A stretch of 37,821 nt of DNA from Lachnospiraceae bacterium (GCA_009774395.1 VSNQ01000030.1:1-37821), one strand, 5' to 3'; shown: positions 8,321-16,984, numbered from the stretch's first letter. Numbers and translations: made by a program. The notes: generated by a model from the letters alone, not told the origin.

Positions 8321-10858
8321 ATGTCAGATTTATTAAGAATGACAGGCATGTACTCCGGAATGGATACGGAGAGTATCATCGCATCACTTGTAAGTGCAAA
8401 ACAGACGAAAGTTACAAAGCTCAAGGGTGAGCAGACGAAGCTGGAATGGAAACAGACCGCGTGGCAAGATTTAAATAAGAAGATTTACAGCTTATACAGT
8501 AGTACGCTTTCAAAGCTGCGTTTAACAGGAGCATACAAGAAGAAGAAAACAACATGTTCCGATCCGACAAAAGCAACGATTGTGGCAGGAGATACTGCTG
8601 TTGAAGGAACACAGACTTTGATGATTAATAAAACTGCAAAATCAGGTTATTTGACAGGTGCAGAGATTAAACATACAAAAGTCAGAGAGGAACCGCTGAC
8701 AGATGATGACGGAAATATTGTAAAAGATGAGAATGGGAAAACGATATATAAGGAAGTAGTATATGATTCACCGTTAACATTAAGCAGCGCAATGTCAGAA
8801 ATTAACAGTGGCATTATTGGGAATACGCTTACGGTAACAGTTGGCACAGGTGAGAACGCTAAGACAACTGAGATTGAGATAAAAGATGAAAAGAATGAGA
8901 AGGGCGAAACCGTCCCGATGACAATAAACAAGTTCCTTTCTAAGCTGCGCGAAGCTGGTATTAATGCGTCGTTTGATGAAGAAAACCAAAGATTTTTCTT
9001 TGCTTCAAAAGGAACAGGAATGGAGAATGAATTTACAATTAAGGATAGCAGCGCTACAAATTCTACTTTGAAGGCGTTAGGTGTTGATGATAATAATTAT
9101 ATGTATGGTTCTGTGCTGTCATATAACCAGAGTGATCGAATAAAAGGTACTGATTCCATAGAAAATGTGTTGGGTTCATTGAATGGACAGAGCCAAAAGA
9201 TCAATGTACGTGTTGGTACCAGATCACATACGATTAATCAGAACGGTACGAATAAGACATATATTACTGATGGAGAAGATTTTGAGATAACTGTTGACGC
9301 AAGTACAACAATTGATCAATTTGTTAATAAACTAAAAAATATTGGTGTAGATTGTGAATATAATGAGGCCAGTCAACGCTTTGAAATCAAGGGCGACAAG
9401 AAGATGGTACTGTCACAAGGACAGGGAAATGGTGCAAACGGAATTACAGATGATCAGATTGAGAAGCTTGGTCTTAATACACTGAATAAAGAGGGCGGAA
9501 TACAAGTAGGTGCAACGTTGTTTAAAGATAATCCGCCACCGCGTAGATTAAATGGTTCAGAGAAGATAGCAGATTTAGATGACCGAACAGTTTCGCCCAA
9601 TTATAGCCTTGTAGGAAAAACGATAGAGGTAACTGTCGGCAGTGGTGATAATGCCAAAACAAGAAAAATAAAAATTACAGACACTATGACATTAACAGAT
9701 TTTACCAAAGAGATGAATAAGGCTGGTATACAGGGGAGTTTTAATAATGCGTCGCAGCGTTTTGTATTCTCTACAAATCAGGAATTGTCGATTCAGGTAA
9801 AAGATGCAAGTGGCAATGTAGAAAGTGACCCATCTAATTCTTTAAAAGTACTTGGATTAGAGGGAGAACTGACAAAATCGGATAATGAATGTACTAGAAT
9901 CGCAGCCAGCGATGCAGAGATTGTGTTGAATGGCGCAACATTTACTTCATCATCAAATGCTATAGCTGTAAATGGTTTAACTGTTAATGTATTGGCAAAG
10001 ACAGAAGAAGAAATTCAATTTACAACGACTACGGATTATGACGGGATCTATGATACGATTAAGGATTTTTTCTCAGAATATAACGAATTAATCAATGAGA
10101 TAGATAAACTTTACAATGCCGATTCTGCAAGAAAATATGATATGCTGACGCAAGAGCAGAAAGAGGCAATGTCGGATGAAGAAATAGAAAAATGGGAAGG
10201 TACGATTAAAGCTTCTTTACTGCGCAAGGATAATTCTCTCTCAACAGTTATGAATTCTCTGGTAGAGATGATGATGGGAGGATATTATACAAATCCGTTG
10301 ACAGATGAAAAGAAAGAAGCCTTGATTGATGAATATGCGGAGGAGATGAAGTTAACTCCAGCGCAGAAGAAGGCTTTGTCAGATGAGCAAAAGGAAAACA
10401 TATATAATATTTGGTATGCGAAAAATGGTAATAAAAAGTATTTATCAGATTACGGTATTAAGATGTTAAACTATTTTGAAGCGAAAGATAATGAACGCCA
10501 TGCATACCATATTGATGGCGATGAAGATGATGAAGCTACTGGTACAAAGCAGAATAAGCTGAAGGCAGCAATTGCAGATGATCCAGAAGGAACAGCAGAG
10601 TTCTTCGCAGGATTGTGCAAGAATATGTATGATACCCTCGGCAAGCTAATGGAAAGAACCGATTACAGCAGTATGTATAAGGTTTATAATGATAGACAGA
10701 TGACAAAAGAGTATGAAAACTATACAAAGAAAATTAAGGAGGCAGAGAAAGAACTAAGTGCATATGAGGACAAATGGTATAAGAAGTTCTCAGCAATGGA
10801 AGTGGCACTATCAAAGCTTCAGTCCAACAGTAACGCAGTTACAAGTATGCTTGGTTAA
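8321..10858 (+). CDS. fliD: FliD, filament cap protein (HAP2)
   Basis: FliD forms the cap under which flagellin subunits fold. The N-terminus (LLRMTGMYSGMDTESIIASLVSAKQTKVTKLKGEQTKLEWKQTAWQDLNKKI) is the FliD D0 signature. The C-terminal FliD_C region is present (TTDYDGIYDTIKDFFSEYNELINEIDKLY), followed by a coiled-coil end (KKIKEAEKELSAYEDKWYKKFSAMEVALSKLQSNSNAVTSML). At 845 residues it is far longer than the 450-500 common elsewhere. Two internal regions look alike (GNTLTVTVGTGENAKTTEIEI and GKTIEVTVGSGDNAKTRKIKI, each followed by an ASFDEENQRF- or GSFNNASQRF-type block), so the insertion is a repeated domain. No strong Shine-Dalgarno sequence precedes ATG 8321; only GTGGGA is near. Confidence 0.95.
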   Translation: MSDLLRMTGMYSGMDTESIIASLVSAKQTKVTKLKGEQTKLEWKQTAWQDLNKKIYSLYSSTLSKLRLTGAYKKKKTTCSDPTKATIVAGDTAVEGTQTLMINKTAKSGYLTGAEIKHTKVREEPLTDDDGNIVKDENGKTIYKEVVYDSPLTLSSAMSEINSGIIGNTLTVTVGTGENAKTTEIEIKDEKNEKGETVPMTINKFLSKLREAGINASFDEENQRFFFASKGTGMENEFTIKDSSATNSTLKALGVDDNNYMYGSVLSYNQSDRIKGTDSIENVLGSLNGQSQKINVRVGTRSHTINQNGTNKTYITDGEDFEITVDASTTIDQFVNKLKNIGVDCEYNEASQRFEIKGDKKMVLSQGQGNGANGITDDQIEKLGLNTLNKEGGIQVGATLFKDNPPPRRLNGSEKIADLDDRTVSPNYSLVGKTIEVTVGSGDNAKTRKIKITDTMTLTDFTKEMNKAGIQGSFNNASQRFVFSTNQELSIQVKDASGNVESDPSNSLKVLGLEGELTKSDNECTRIAASDAEIVLNGATFTSSSNAIAVNGLTVNVLAKTEEEIQFTTTTDYDGIYDTIKDFFSEYNELINEIDKLYNADSARKYDMLTQEQKEAMSDEEIEKWEGTIKASLLRKDNSLSTVMNSLVEMMMGGYYTNPLTDEKKEALIDEYAEEMKLTPAQKKALSDEQKENIYNIWYAKNGNKKYLSDYGIKMLNYFEAKDNERHAYHIDGDEDDEATGTKQNKLKAAIADDPEGTAEFFAGLCKNMYDTLGKLMERTDYSSMYKVYNDRQMTKEYENYTKKIKEAEKELSAYEDKWYKKFSAMEVALSKLQSNSNAVTSMLG

Positions 10859-10909
10859 ATTTTATCGTAACTGTATTGATTGCGCAACAGCGAAAGAGGT
10901 AATTGGCGG

Positions 10910-11386
10910 ATGCTTAAACAAAATGGATATGCACAATACCAGAATGCAAAGATTATGACGGCATCTCCTGCTGAGCTGACCCTGATGCTTTATGAAGGAG
11001 CGATTAAATTTGGGAATATAGCAATTTTGGCGATGGAGAACAAAGACCCCGCGAAGGCTCATGAAAATGTTGTAAAAGTTGAAAAAATCATACAGAATTT
11101 CAGGGAAACACTTGATAAGAAGTATCCAGTATGGAAAGATTTTGAAAATGTATATGTATATTTGCTTCGAAGATGTCATGAGTCTAATATAGCAAAAGAT
11201 CCAGTGATTATGGAAGAAGTTGTAAAGCATTTACGCTCTATGCGTGATAACTGGAAGGAAGTTATGAAGAAAGTGGCAAGTGATAAGTCGAACCCACAGG
11301 CTTTGGCTAAAATTGCCGGAGGGCAGAACAATCGTGTTGGGTATACTGTTTCTAAAACCGCAGCTATGCGGCGTACAGGTACTTAA
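10910..11386 (+). CDS. fliS: FliS, flagellin-specific export chaperone
   Basis: FliS binds the C-terminal helix of flagellin in the cytoplasm and prevents premature polymerisation. The N-terminus GYAQYQNAKIMTASPAELTLMLYEGAIKFGNIAI is the classic FliS block (Y-x-x-x-x-x-x-T-A-S-P-x-E-L-x-L-M-L-Y-x-G). The protein is 158 residues, about 25-30 longer than usual, with a polar C-terminal tail after residue 125. ATG 10910 fits the family; a longer in-frame start (TTG 10880) lacks support. GAGG lies about 10 bases upstream. It sits between fliD and a FliT-like gene, the usual order, and CsrA-FliW regulation includes FliS indirectly in B. subtilis. Confidence 0.94.
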   Translation: MLKQNGYAQYQNAKIMTASPAELTLMLYEGAIKFGNIAILAMENKDPAKAHENVVKVEKIIQNFRETLDKKYPVWKDFENVYVYLLRRCHESNIAKDPVIMEEVVKHLRSMRDNWKEVMKKVASDKSNPQALAKIAGGQNNRVGYTVSKTAAMRRTGT

Positions 11387-11412
11387 CAATCAAGCCGCGA
11401 AGGGGAAAATGC

Positions 11413-11889
11413 ATGACAGAAGACTATTTGCAGATTATGGTAGAAAGCCTTCAAAAGAAAAATGATGTTTTAGATAAGATAACAGAGTTGGAGAAAAGGC
11501 AATTGACTCTTGCCTTGAAACAGCCCCCAGACTTAGAGGCGTATGATGCTTTGATGGATGTTAAGGGCAATTTGATAGATGAGCTTGGCAGGCTCGATGA
11601 TGGGTTTACACATACTTACGAACTAGTAAAGGATGAGGTACAAAAAAATCCCCATCAGTATCAAGAGCAGGTACACGCTATGCAGGAGTTGATCCGCGCA
11701 GCAATAGAAAAAGGCGTTTCTATTGAGGCACAGGAACAGCGCAATAAGCAGGCGATGCAGAATATGCTGCGTACTAAACGCGTGGAAATCAAACAAGTAA
11801 AGGTTTCAAACAGCGCTGCCAGCCAATATTATAAAGCCATGAGTCGGATTAATAATATTGATCCGCAGCTTATGGATAGAAAAAATTAA
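11413..11889 (+). CDS. FliT/FlgN-like flagellar chaperone
   Basis: This 158-residue, highly charged, all-helical protein follows fliS, where fliT is normally found. FliT is the FliD chaperone. The C-terminal ASQYYKAMSRINNIDPQLMDRKN resembles the short conserved tail of Firmicutes FlgN/FliT-type proteins (NN-x-DP-x-x-x-D-x-K). A small-chaperone role, probably for FliD, is inferred from size, helical content and position. AAGGGG lies 8 bases before ATG 11413. A GGA-loop hairpin begins one base after its stop codon. Confidence 0.7.
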   Translation: MTEDYLQIMVESLQKKNDVLDKITELEKRQLTLALKQPPDLEAYDALMDVKGNLIDELGRLDDGFTHTYELVKDEVQKNPHQYQEQVHAMQELIRAAIEKGVSIEAQEQRNKQAMQNMLRTKRVEIKQVKVSNSAASQYYKAMSRINNIDPQLMDRKN

Positions 11890-11890
11890 C

Positions 11891-11910
11891 ATTCGGCAAG
11901 GAAGTCGAAT
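11891..11910 (+). promoter_or_regulatory. CsrA-type GGA hairpin in the fliT-like 3' untranslated region
   Basis: ATTCGGC (11891-11897) pairs with GTCGAAT (11904-11910) in a 7-bp stem with one G-U. The six-base loop AAGGAA presents GGA. It is almost identical to the hairpin in the leader of flagellin 3, but no coding region follows within 400 bases. An unpaired-looking ATGGATGG follows at about 11921. Confidence 0.6.
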
Positions 11911-11981
11911 GACAATAAACATGGATGGGTATATGGAATAATTTTTAGGGGTTATTCTAATACTTACACATTACTTAATAT

Positions 11982-12013
11982 CAGATAAGTATGATTTCAG
12001 ATAAGTATGATTT
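11982..12013 (+). repeat. 16-bp tandem direct repeat
   Basis: CAGATAAGTATGATTT occurs twice head to tail in the gap between the fliT-like gene and the terminator at 12046. A weak sigma-A-like pair overlaps it: TTCAGA at 11996, 17 bases, then TATTAT at 12019. Confidence 0.75.
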
Positions 12014-12045
12014 CATATTATTATGATATATAGCGGGAAAAGATT

Positions 12046-12080
12046 AGAGGAAGTGCACCCCAAGGTGAACTTCCTCTTTT
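12046..12080 (+). terminator. Intrinsic terminator after the flaG-fliT-like transcript
   Basis: AGAGGAAGT (12046-12054) pairs with ACTTCCTCT (12069-12077). Inside it CACC pairs with GGTG, and TTTT follows. It could end the fliD-fliS-fliT-like transcript or, if a promoter lies upstream, act as a leader attenuator for flagellin 1. Confidence 0.85.
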
Positions 12081-12274
12081 GCGCCCAAAAAGCGAAATGC
12101 TGGCGCAGGATCTTTGTACCGATTATATATATTACAACTTCATATTGCTTACCAATGTGTAAAGCAAACGGCCGGGTGGCCAACCGGTCACGCTTTACAA
12201 TTTTCCCAGGGTTAGTGTGAAAAGGAGGAAGAAATAAATTTTTCACATTGTAAGGGGAGAACTACTTTAATAAC
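12081..12274 (+). other. Structured leader region of flagellin 1
   Basis: This gene-free stretch holds several inverted repeats: GCGCC (12081) with GGCGC (12102); TGTAAAGC (12158-12165) with GCTTTACA (12192-12199) enclosing a GGCC-rich core; and GTGAAAA (about 12217) with TTTTTCAC around GGAGGAAG. An alternative pairing of CAATGTG (12154) with CACATTG (about 12244) is also possible. I find no convincing sigma-28 promoter. A CCGATTATATATA string at 12119 lacks a -35 element. Confidence 0.4.
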
Positions 12275-12291
12275 GCGGCAAGGATCGCTGC
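12275..12291 (+). promoter_or_regulatory. CsrA-type GGA hairpin, flagellin 1 leader
   Basis: GCGGC (12275-12279) pairs with GCTGC (12287-12291). The loop AAGGATC contains ARGGAU, the core of the CsrA consensus. It lies about 20 bases upstream of the AAGGAGG ribosome binding site (12305-12311), which supplies a second GGA. Confidence 0.65.
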
Positions 12292-12319
12292 AAGTTTTAA
12301 TTTCAAGGAGGAAATAATT

Positions 12320-13957
12320 ATGGTAGTACAGCACAATTTACAAGCTATGAACTCAAACAGGATGTTAGGTATCACAACAAAGACGATGGCAGGTTCAACA
12401 GAGAAGTTGTCTTCTGGTTATAAAATCAATCGTGCAGCAGATAATGCAGCAGGGCTTTCAATATCTGAAAAAATGAGAAAGCAGATTAGAGGTCTTACTC
12501 AGGCTTCTACAAACGCAGAGGACGGTATTTCTTCTGTACAGACAGCCGAAGGTGCTTTGCAGGAAGTTCAGGATATGCTTCAAAGAATGAACGAACTGGC
12601 AGTACAGGCAGCAAACGGAACAAACTCTATAACAGACCGTGGATATATTCAGGACGAAATCGATCAACTCGTAACAGAAATTGACAGAGTTGCTGAAACC
12701 ACGAAATTCAATGAAACATATCTGTTAAAGGGTGATCCAGTAGGAAATGGCAAGAACGTTTACACACAAAGCTATGGTATGACATATGCAAGAAATACCG
12801 GCTTTAATGCAGATAAAGATTTTGGCGGAACAGGAAGCATCAGTGTTCATCATAATTACTTGGGTAATGATGCGTTGATTATCGCAACGAGTTCGTTGGG
12901 GTCGGCAGTAAAAGCAACATCTGTAGTACTTACTGGCGGAGATGATATCACAGCATATTTGAAGGATGTTCAGAATGGATCAAAGGGTACCATTAACACA
13001 AGTTCCTTTGCAGCATTTAAACTCCAGACAGCAGCACAAGCAGCAGCAAGTATCGCTGTCAATGTTTCAACAGGTGATATGTCTGTAAGAAAAGGTCAGA
13101 CAGTATATGTATTAGATAAGGAAAATAATCAGATAATTAAATTGCAGTCTGGTGATGATGTATCAAAATATGTAAAGAATGTAAGTGTATCTTCAAACCG
13201 AAATACATCAGCAACAGGAAATACACCATCTGTATCAGCAACTACAAGTGTTAGTTTTATGGAAGTGGCAGATGGCTATCAATTCCTGCAGGTAATGCCT
13301 AAAACTGGCGATGGCAGCTCATCAGATATAAATGTTGAGAAGACAAGAGCGGAAGCGCAGCTTTATGATGGTCAGGGTAATGCGGTATCTGGTGTAGGTC
13401 TAAGGGATTTCTTTAATCAGTTTGGAGTCTATAAGGTTGGTAGCCTGTATCTGGATGCAGAGGGCAAGCATGCGATTGAGTCATCAGCTAGTATTTCGCA
13501 GTATGTGAATACCAGTATGACAAGAGTTGCAGATGATTTAAGCTTCAAACTCCATGTAGGTGCAGATTCTGCAAAAGAAAACAAGATTACGGCAACCATT
13601 AAGTGCTTAACAGCAGCAGGTCTTGGTATTGATGTATTAAAGCGTTCACAGTCAGGTTTGGTAGATGATTCCGGTGCGAAAGCAACAGATGCAATTGATG
13701 TAATTGCAGATGCCCTTCAGGTAATCTCTACACAGAGATCCGCACTTGGTGCTATCCAGAATCGTTTGGAGCATACAATTAAGAACTTAGACAACGTCGT
13801 TGAGAACACAACAAGCGCTGAGTCAACAATTCGTGATACTGACATGGCAACAGAGATGGTAAAATACTCTAACAATAACATTTTGGCGCAGGCAGGACAG
13901 TCAATGCTTGCACAAGCTAATCAGGCTAATCAGGGTGTATTATCATTACTGGGCTAA
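12320..13957 (+). CDS. fliC: Flagellin 1
   Basis: This is the major filament subunit type. The 545-residue protein starts MVVQHNLQAMNSNRMLGI, continues through the conserved D0/D1 helices (TEKLSSGYKINRAADNAAGLSISEKMRKQIRGL; EVQDMLQRMNELAVQAANGTN; RVAETTKFNETYLL), and ends with NLDNVVENTTSAESTIRDTDMATEMVKYSNNNILAQAGQSMLAQANQANQGVLSLLG. The middle (about residues 145-430) is the variable surface domain. The LQRMNELAVQ segment matches the D1 region recognised by TLR5. AAGGAGG precedes ATG 12320. It is most similar to flagellin 2, including the variable domain, and has its own terminator. Confidence 0.97.
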   Translation: MVVQHNLQAMNSNRMLGITTKTMAGSTEKLSSGYKINRAADNAAGLSISEKMRKQIRGLTQASTNAEDGISSVQTAEGALQEVQDMLQRMNELAVQAANGTNSITDRGYIQDEIDQLVTEIDRVAETTKFNETYLLKGDPVGNGKNVYTQSYGMTYARNTGFNADKDFGGTGSISVHHNYLGNDALIIATSSLGSAVKATSVVLTGGDDITAYLKDVQNGSKGTINTSSFAAFKLQTAAQAAASIAVNVSTGDMSVRKGQTVYVLDKENNQIIKLQSGDDVSKYVKNVSVSSNRNTSATGNTPSVSATTSVSFMEVADGYQFLQVMPKTGDGSSSDINVEKTRAEAQLYDGQGNAVSGVGLRDFFNQFGVYKVGSLYLDAEGKHAIESSASISQYVNTSMTRVADDLSFKLHVGADSAKENKITATIKCLTAAGLGIDVLKRSQSGLVDDSGAKATDAIDVIADALQVISTQRSALGAIQNRLEHTIKNLDNVVENTTSAESTIRDTDMATEMVKYSNNNILAQAGQSMLAQANQANQGVLSLLG

Positions 13958-14000
13958 TTGGATGATAATAGCAAAATGTAAATATGGTAAGAACGAGCAG

Positions 14001-14028
14001 GCGCACTGGATTTCCAGTGCGTTTGTTT
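14001..14028 (+). terminator. Intrinsic terminator of flagellin 1
   Basis: CGCACTGG (14002-14009) and CCAGTGCG (14014-14021) form a perfect 8-bp stem with an ATTT loop, followed by TTTGTTT. Confidence 0.88.
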
Positions 14029-14212
14029 ATGAAACCCATGCAAAGGAAACAAGCCTCGCGGTTTAGGGCTGATATTTTATTGATTGCTTTATATAGTAAT
14101 ATTTACAGACAATAGATATAGTATACATAATATGACTGATAGTTTTAAATATTATTCAAAAATTTCAAAAATTCATGACTTTTAAAATTTTTGATTTTTT
14201 TCAAAAAAGTGC

Positions 14213-14241
14213 TTGCAATTTTTGAAATAGTCGTATATAAT
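14213..14241 (+). promoter_or_regulatory. Sigma-A promoter in the flagellin 1-2 gap
   Basis: TTGCAA (14213-14218), a 17-base spacer, then a perfect TATAAT (14236-14241). No gene follows for about 1 kb, so it drives either a non-coding transcript or a very long flagellin 2 leader. Confidence 0.75.
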
Positions 14242-14436
14242 GATAATTACCAAGTAACACAACGAAAACAAAATAAAAACAAGATAATCTATAGCAGTAT
14301 TGGAAATGGTTAGAAGGGAATCATAGACAGTACGAAACAGATTAGGGACTTTTATGGAAGGGATTACTAGAAAAGAAGGGTTTTAGTAAAAACAGAAATA
14401 AAAGGAATAGAAAATAAAAAAGTTTTCAAAAAAGGC

Positions 14437-14464
14437 TAAAGTAGAAGGAACTTGCAGCCGATAA
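14437..14464 (+). promoter_or_regulatory. Sigma-28-type promoter in the flagellin 1-2 gap
   Basis: TAAA (14437-14440), 16 bases, then GCCGATAA (14457-14464), the enterobacterial flagellar -10 exactly. It is 780 bases before flagellin 2, unusually far compared with about 150 bases for flagellins 4 and 5. Confidence 0.65.
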
Positions 14465-14938
14465 ATAGTGTGAAGGGAAGCCTCCAAGGGATTGGAGAAA
14501 AATTATAGAAAATAAGTTTCATAAATAAGTTTCATAGGGGTGTGAAGCTTATTGGATTGGGCGGAATGAATGGAGTACAGGAAGCCTATAATAGACATAT
14601 CAACAATTGAATAATTTTAGATATGGATATCGGGAAGTATAAGGGATTATAATTAATATGTAAGCGGGCAGTTGTAGAATCGTTGGAGTATGGCGGTTTT
14701 ATTAAAGTGTCCCATTTGGCGTGGGAAAAATTAATAATAGAGTGATATAGAAACATCCATTTACAAGATGTAAAAGCAGGATTTTGATAATTTTGTTTAA
14801 ATAAATATTCAATTATAGGATATTTTGACTATATCAAAGCATATATAATATAGGAATTACCATATATAGTATATTTTAATAGTATATCTTAATCATAGAA
14901 AAACATATATATCATTAAAGTTGTTATATAACGGGACT

Positions 14939-14971
14939 GTGAAATGTAATAATGCACAAATTATATTTCAC
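14939..14971 (+). repeat. Interrupted inverted repeat upstream of flagellin 2
   Basis: GTGAAAT-G-TAAT on the left matches ATTA-T-ATTTCAC on the right around a 9-base centre. It could be a hairpin in the leader RNA or a protein-binding operator. No T-run follows, so a terminator is unlikely. Confidence 0.6.
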
Positions 14972-15183
14972 GAAACGGCACAAGGCAGACGGCGACAGAC
15001 CGATGCCGTTTGTCGATAAAAGCCAAGACAGGAAGTCAGGCACCCGATTATATATAGATAAAAACTGAATATAGCACAAATCAAAACAATCAAAGCATGA
15101 TGGATGGAAGGGCGGCCGACTGGATATCTGGATTGCGTTCCGGCTCTGTTAAAAAGGATTTTAAGGGGCATGGAAATGACAGG

Positions 15184-15203
15184 CTGCGGCAGGGAAGCCG
15201 CGG
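15184..15203 (+). promoter_or_regulatory. CsrA-type GGA hairpin, flagellin 2 leader
   Basis: CTGCGGC (15184-15190) pairs with GCCGCGG (15197-15203) in a 7-bp stem with one wobble. The six-base loop AGGGAA contains GGA. The ribosome binding site AAGGAGG (15231-15237) lies about 28 bases downstream. Confidence 0.68.
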
Positions 15204-15245
15204 AACAACAAAACCACTAATTTATATTTCAAGGAGGAAATAATT

Positions 15246-16862
15246 ATGGTAGTACAGCACAATCTTCAAGCAATGAACTCAAACAGAATGTTAGGTATCA
15301 ATCAGGGTACTATGGCAGGATCTACAGAGAAATTATCTTCTGGTTATAAGATTAACCGTGCAGCAGATAATGCAGCAGGCCTTTCCATTTCTGAGAAGAT
15401 GAGAAAACAGATTAGAGGTCTGTCACAGGCATCTACGAACGCAGAGGATGGTATTTCTTCCGTGCAGACAGCAGAAGGTGCGTTGCAGGAAGTTACAGAT
15501 ATGCTTCAAAGAATGAACGAGTTAGCAGTTCAGGCAGCAAACGGCACAAACTCACAGACAGACCGTCAGTATATTCAGGACGAAATTGATCAGCTCGTAA
15601 CAGAAATCGACCGTGTTGCTGAAACAACAAAGTTCAATGAAACATATCTCTTAAAGGGTGATCAAGCTGGAAACGGCAAATCAGTATATACACAGAGCTA
15701 TAATGTTACTTATATGAGAAATACTGGTTTTAACACAACCGAGATAAACGGTGGAAACGGAACTATCAGTGTTAAACACAACTATGTAGGAAATGATTGC
15801 TTGATTATTGCAACAAGCAGTTTGGATTCATCTGTAAAAGCAACTTCTGTAGTTCTTGGCGGTGGTGATGATATTACAGCATACTTGGATAGTGTAGATG
15901 GTGGTACAACAGGTACTATTAATACAAGTTCTTATGCAGCATTTAAGCTTACACAGGCATCTGTAGTAACGGATAGTATTGCTGTTAATGTTTCAACTGG
16001 TGCAATGTCTGTTAGAGAAGGTCAAGAAGTATATGTTCTTGACAAAGAGAACAATCAGATTATCAAGCTTCAGTCTGGTGATGATGTATCGAAGTATGTA
16101 AAGAATGTAAGCGTATCAATGAATAGAAATGCAACAGGTGCAACAGCAAGTGCTTCCGTAACGACAAGCGTTAATTTTATGGAAGTGGCGGACGGATATC
16201 AATTCTTGACAAAATTGAGTAATGTTGAAGCAGCAGATATAGATGTAGAGAAGACAAAAGGGCAGGCACAGCTTTATGATGGTCAGGGTAATGCGGTATC
16301 TGGTGTAGGATTAAAGAATCACTTTAATGAATTTGGTGTCTATAAGGAAGGTAGTCTATATCTGGATGCAGAAGGCAACCAAAAGGTTTCGTCAGCAAGT
16401 ATCTCTACTTATATCAATACAACATCAACAAGAGTAGCAGATGATTTAAGCTTCAGCCTCCATGTAGGTGCAGATTCTGCAAAAGAGAACAAGATTACTG
16501 CTCGGATTCAGACTATGACAGCAGCTAGCCTTGGAATCGATGTATTAAAGAGTACACAGTCTGGTATTGTAGACTCTACAGGTGGTAAGGCTACAGACGC
16601 TATCGACGTTATTGCAAGCGCATTGCAGCAGGTATCTACACAGCGTTCCGCTCTTGGTGCTATCCAGAACCGTTTGGAGCACACCATCAAGAACTTGGAT
16701 AACGTTGTTGAGAATACAACAAGTGCTGAATCTTCTATCCGTGATACAGATATGGCAACAGAGATGGTTAAGTACTCTAATGTTAATATCTTAGCACAGG
16801 CAGGTCAGTCTATGTTAGCACAGGCTAATCAGTCTAACCAAGGCGTACTTTCACTTCTTTAA
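15246..16862 (+). CDS. fliC: Flagellin 2
   Basis: The 538-residue flagellin has the same D0/D1 blocks as flagellin 1 (MVVQHNLQAMNSNRMLGI; LQRMNELAVQAANGTN; C-terminal NILAQAGQSMLAQANQSNQGVLSLL). Its variable domain is clearly related, sharing LYDGQGNAVSGVGL and KENNQIIKLQSGDDVSKYVKNVSVS, so the two are recent duplicates. AAGGAGG precedes ATG 15246, and the sequence from about 10 bases before the ribosome binding site is the same as in flagellin 1. A perfect terminator follows. Confidence 0.97.
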   Translation: MVVQHNLQAMNSNRMLGINQGTMAGSTEKLSSGYKINRAADNAAGLSISEKMRKQIRGLSQASTNAEDGISSVQTAEGALQEVTDMLQRMNELAVQAANGTNSQTDRQYIQDEIDQLVTEIDRVAETTKFNETYLLKGDQAGNGKSVYTQSYNVTYMRNTGFNTTEINGGNGTISVKHNYVGNDCLIIATSSLDSSVKATSVVLGGGDDITAYLDSVDGGTTGTINTSSYAAFKLTQASVVTDSIAVNVSTGAMSVREGQEVYVLDKENNQIIKLQSGDDVSKYVKNVSVSMNRNATGATASASVTTSVNFMEVADGYQFLTKLSNVEAADIDVEKTKGQAQLYDGQGNAVSGVGLKNHFNEFGVYKEGSLYLDAEGNQKVSSASISTYINTTSTRVADDLSFSLHVGADSAKENKITARIQTMTAASLGIDVLKSTQSGIVDSTGGKATDAIDVIASALQQVSTQRSALGAIQNRLEHTIKNLDNVVENTTSAESSIRDTDMATEMVKYSNVNILAQAGQSMLAQANQSNQGVLSLL

Positions 16863-16984
16863 TTCGTAGTCTGAATTAAGAGGGTAGGCGAAAACGCTTA
16901 GAATAGAGAATAATAGAGAATAAGAGAACGGGATTTCAGGTAGTAATGCAATAATATTGAAAATATTACACTTCTGAACGGAAG

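Larger units (their letters stand above)
14029..15183 (+). other. Long gene-free region before flagellin 2; candidate long leader or GGA-rich RNA
   Basis: No credible coding frame is visible. The segment has a strong sigma-A promoter (14213-14241) and a sigma-28 promoter (14437-14464). Between about 14300 and 14820 I count 21 GGA but only 3 TCC triplets on the plus strand. At least one GGA lies in a loop (CTCC 14482-14485 with GGAG 14494-14497, loop AAGGGATT). There is a tandem ATAAGTTTCATA repeat near 14511, an inverted repeat at 14939-14971, and an 8-bp stem AAACGGCA (14973-14980)/TGCCGTTT (15004-15011). The sequence is purine-rich, which accounts for part of the GGA excess. Confidence 0.5.

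Noticed and set aside
8227..8430. A 67-residue frame between flaG and fliD
   Set aside because: It overlaps the flaG end and the fliD start in another frame and has no ribosome binding site or signature.
12118..12130. CCGATTATATATA as a sigma-28 -10 for flagellin 1 (also near 15044 for flagellin 2)
   Set aside because: An extra T breaks the CCGATA motif, and there is no TAAA-like -35 at 15-16 bases in either place.
12081..12200. A cyclic-di-GMP riboswitch in the flagellin 1 leader
   Set aside because: Some GC-rich stems are present, but the conserved GEMM core bases and the tetraloop-receptor arrangement are not seen.
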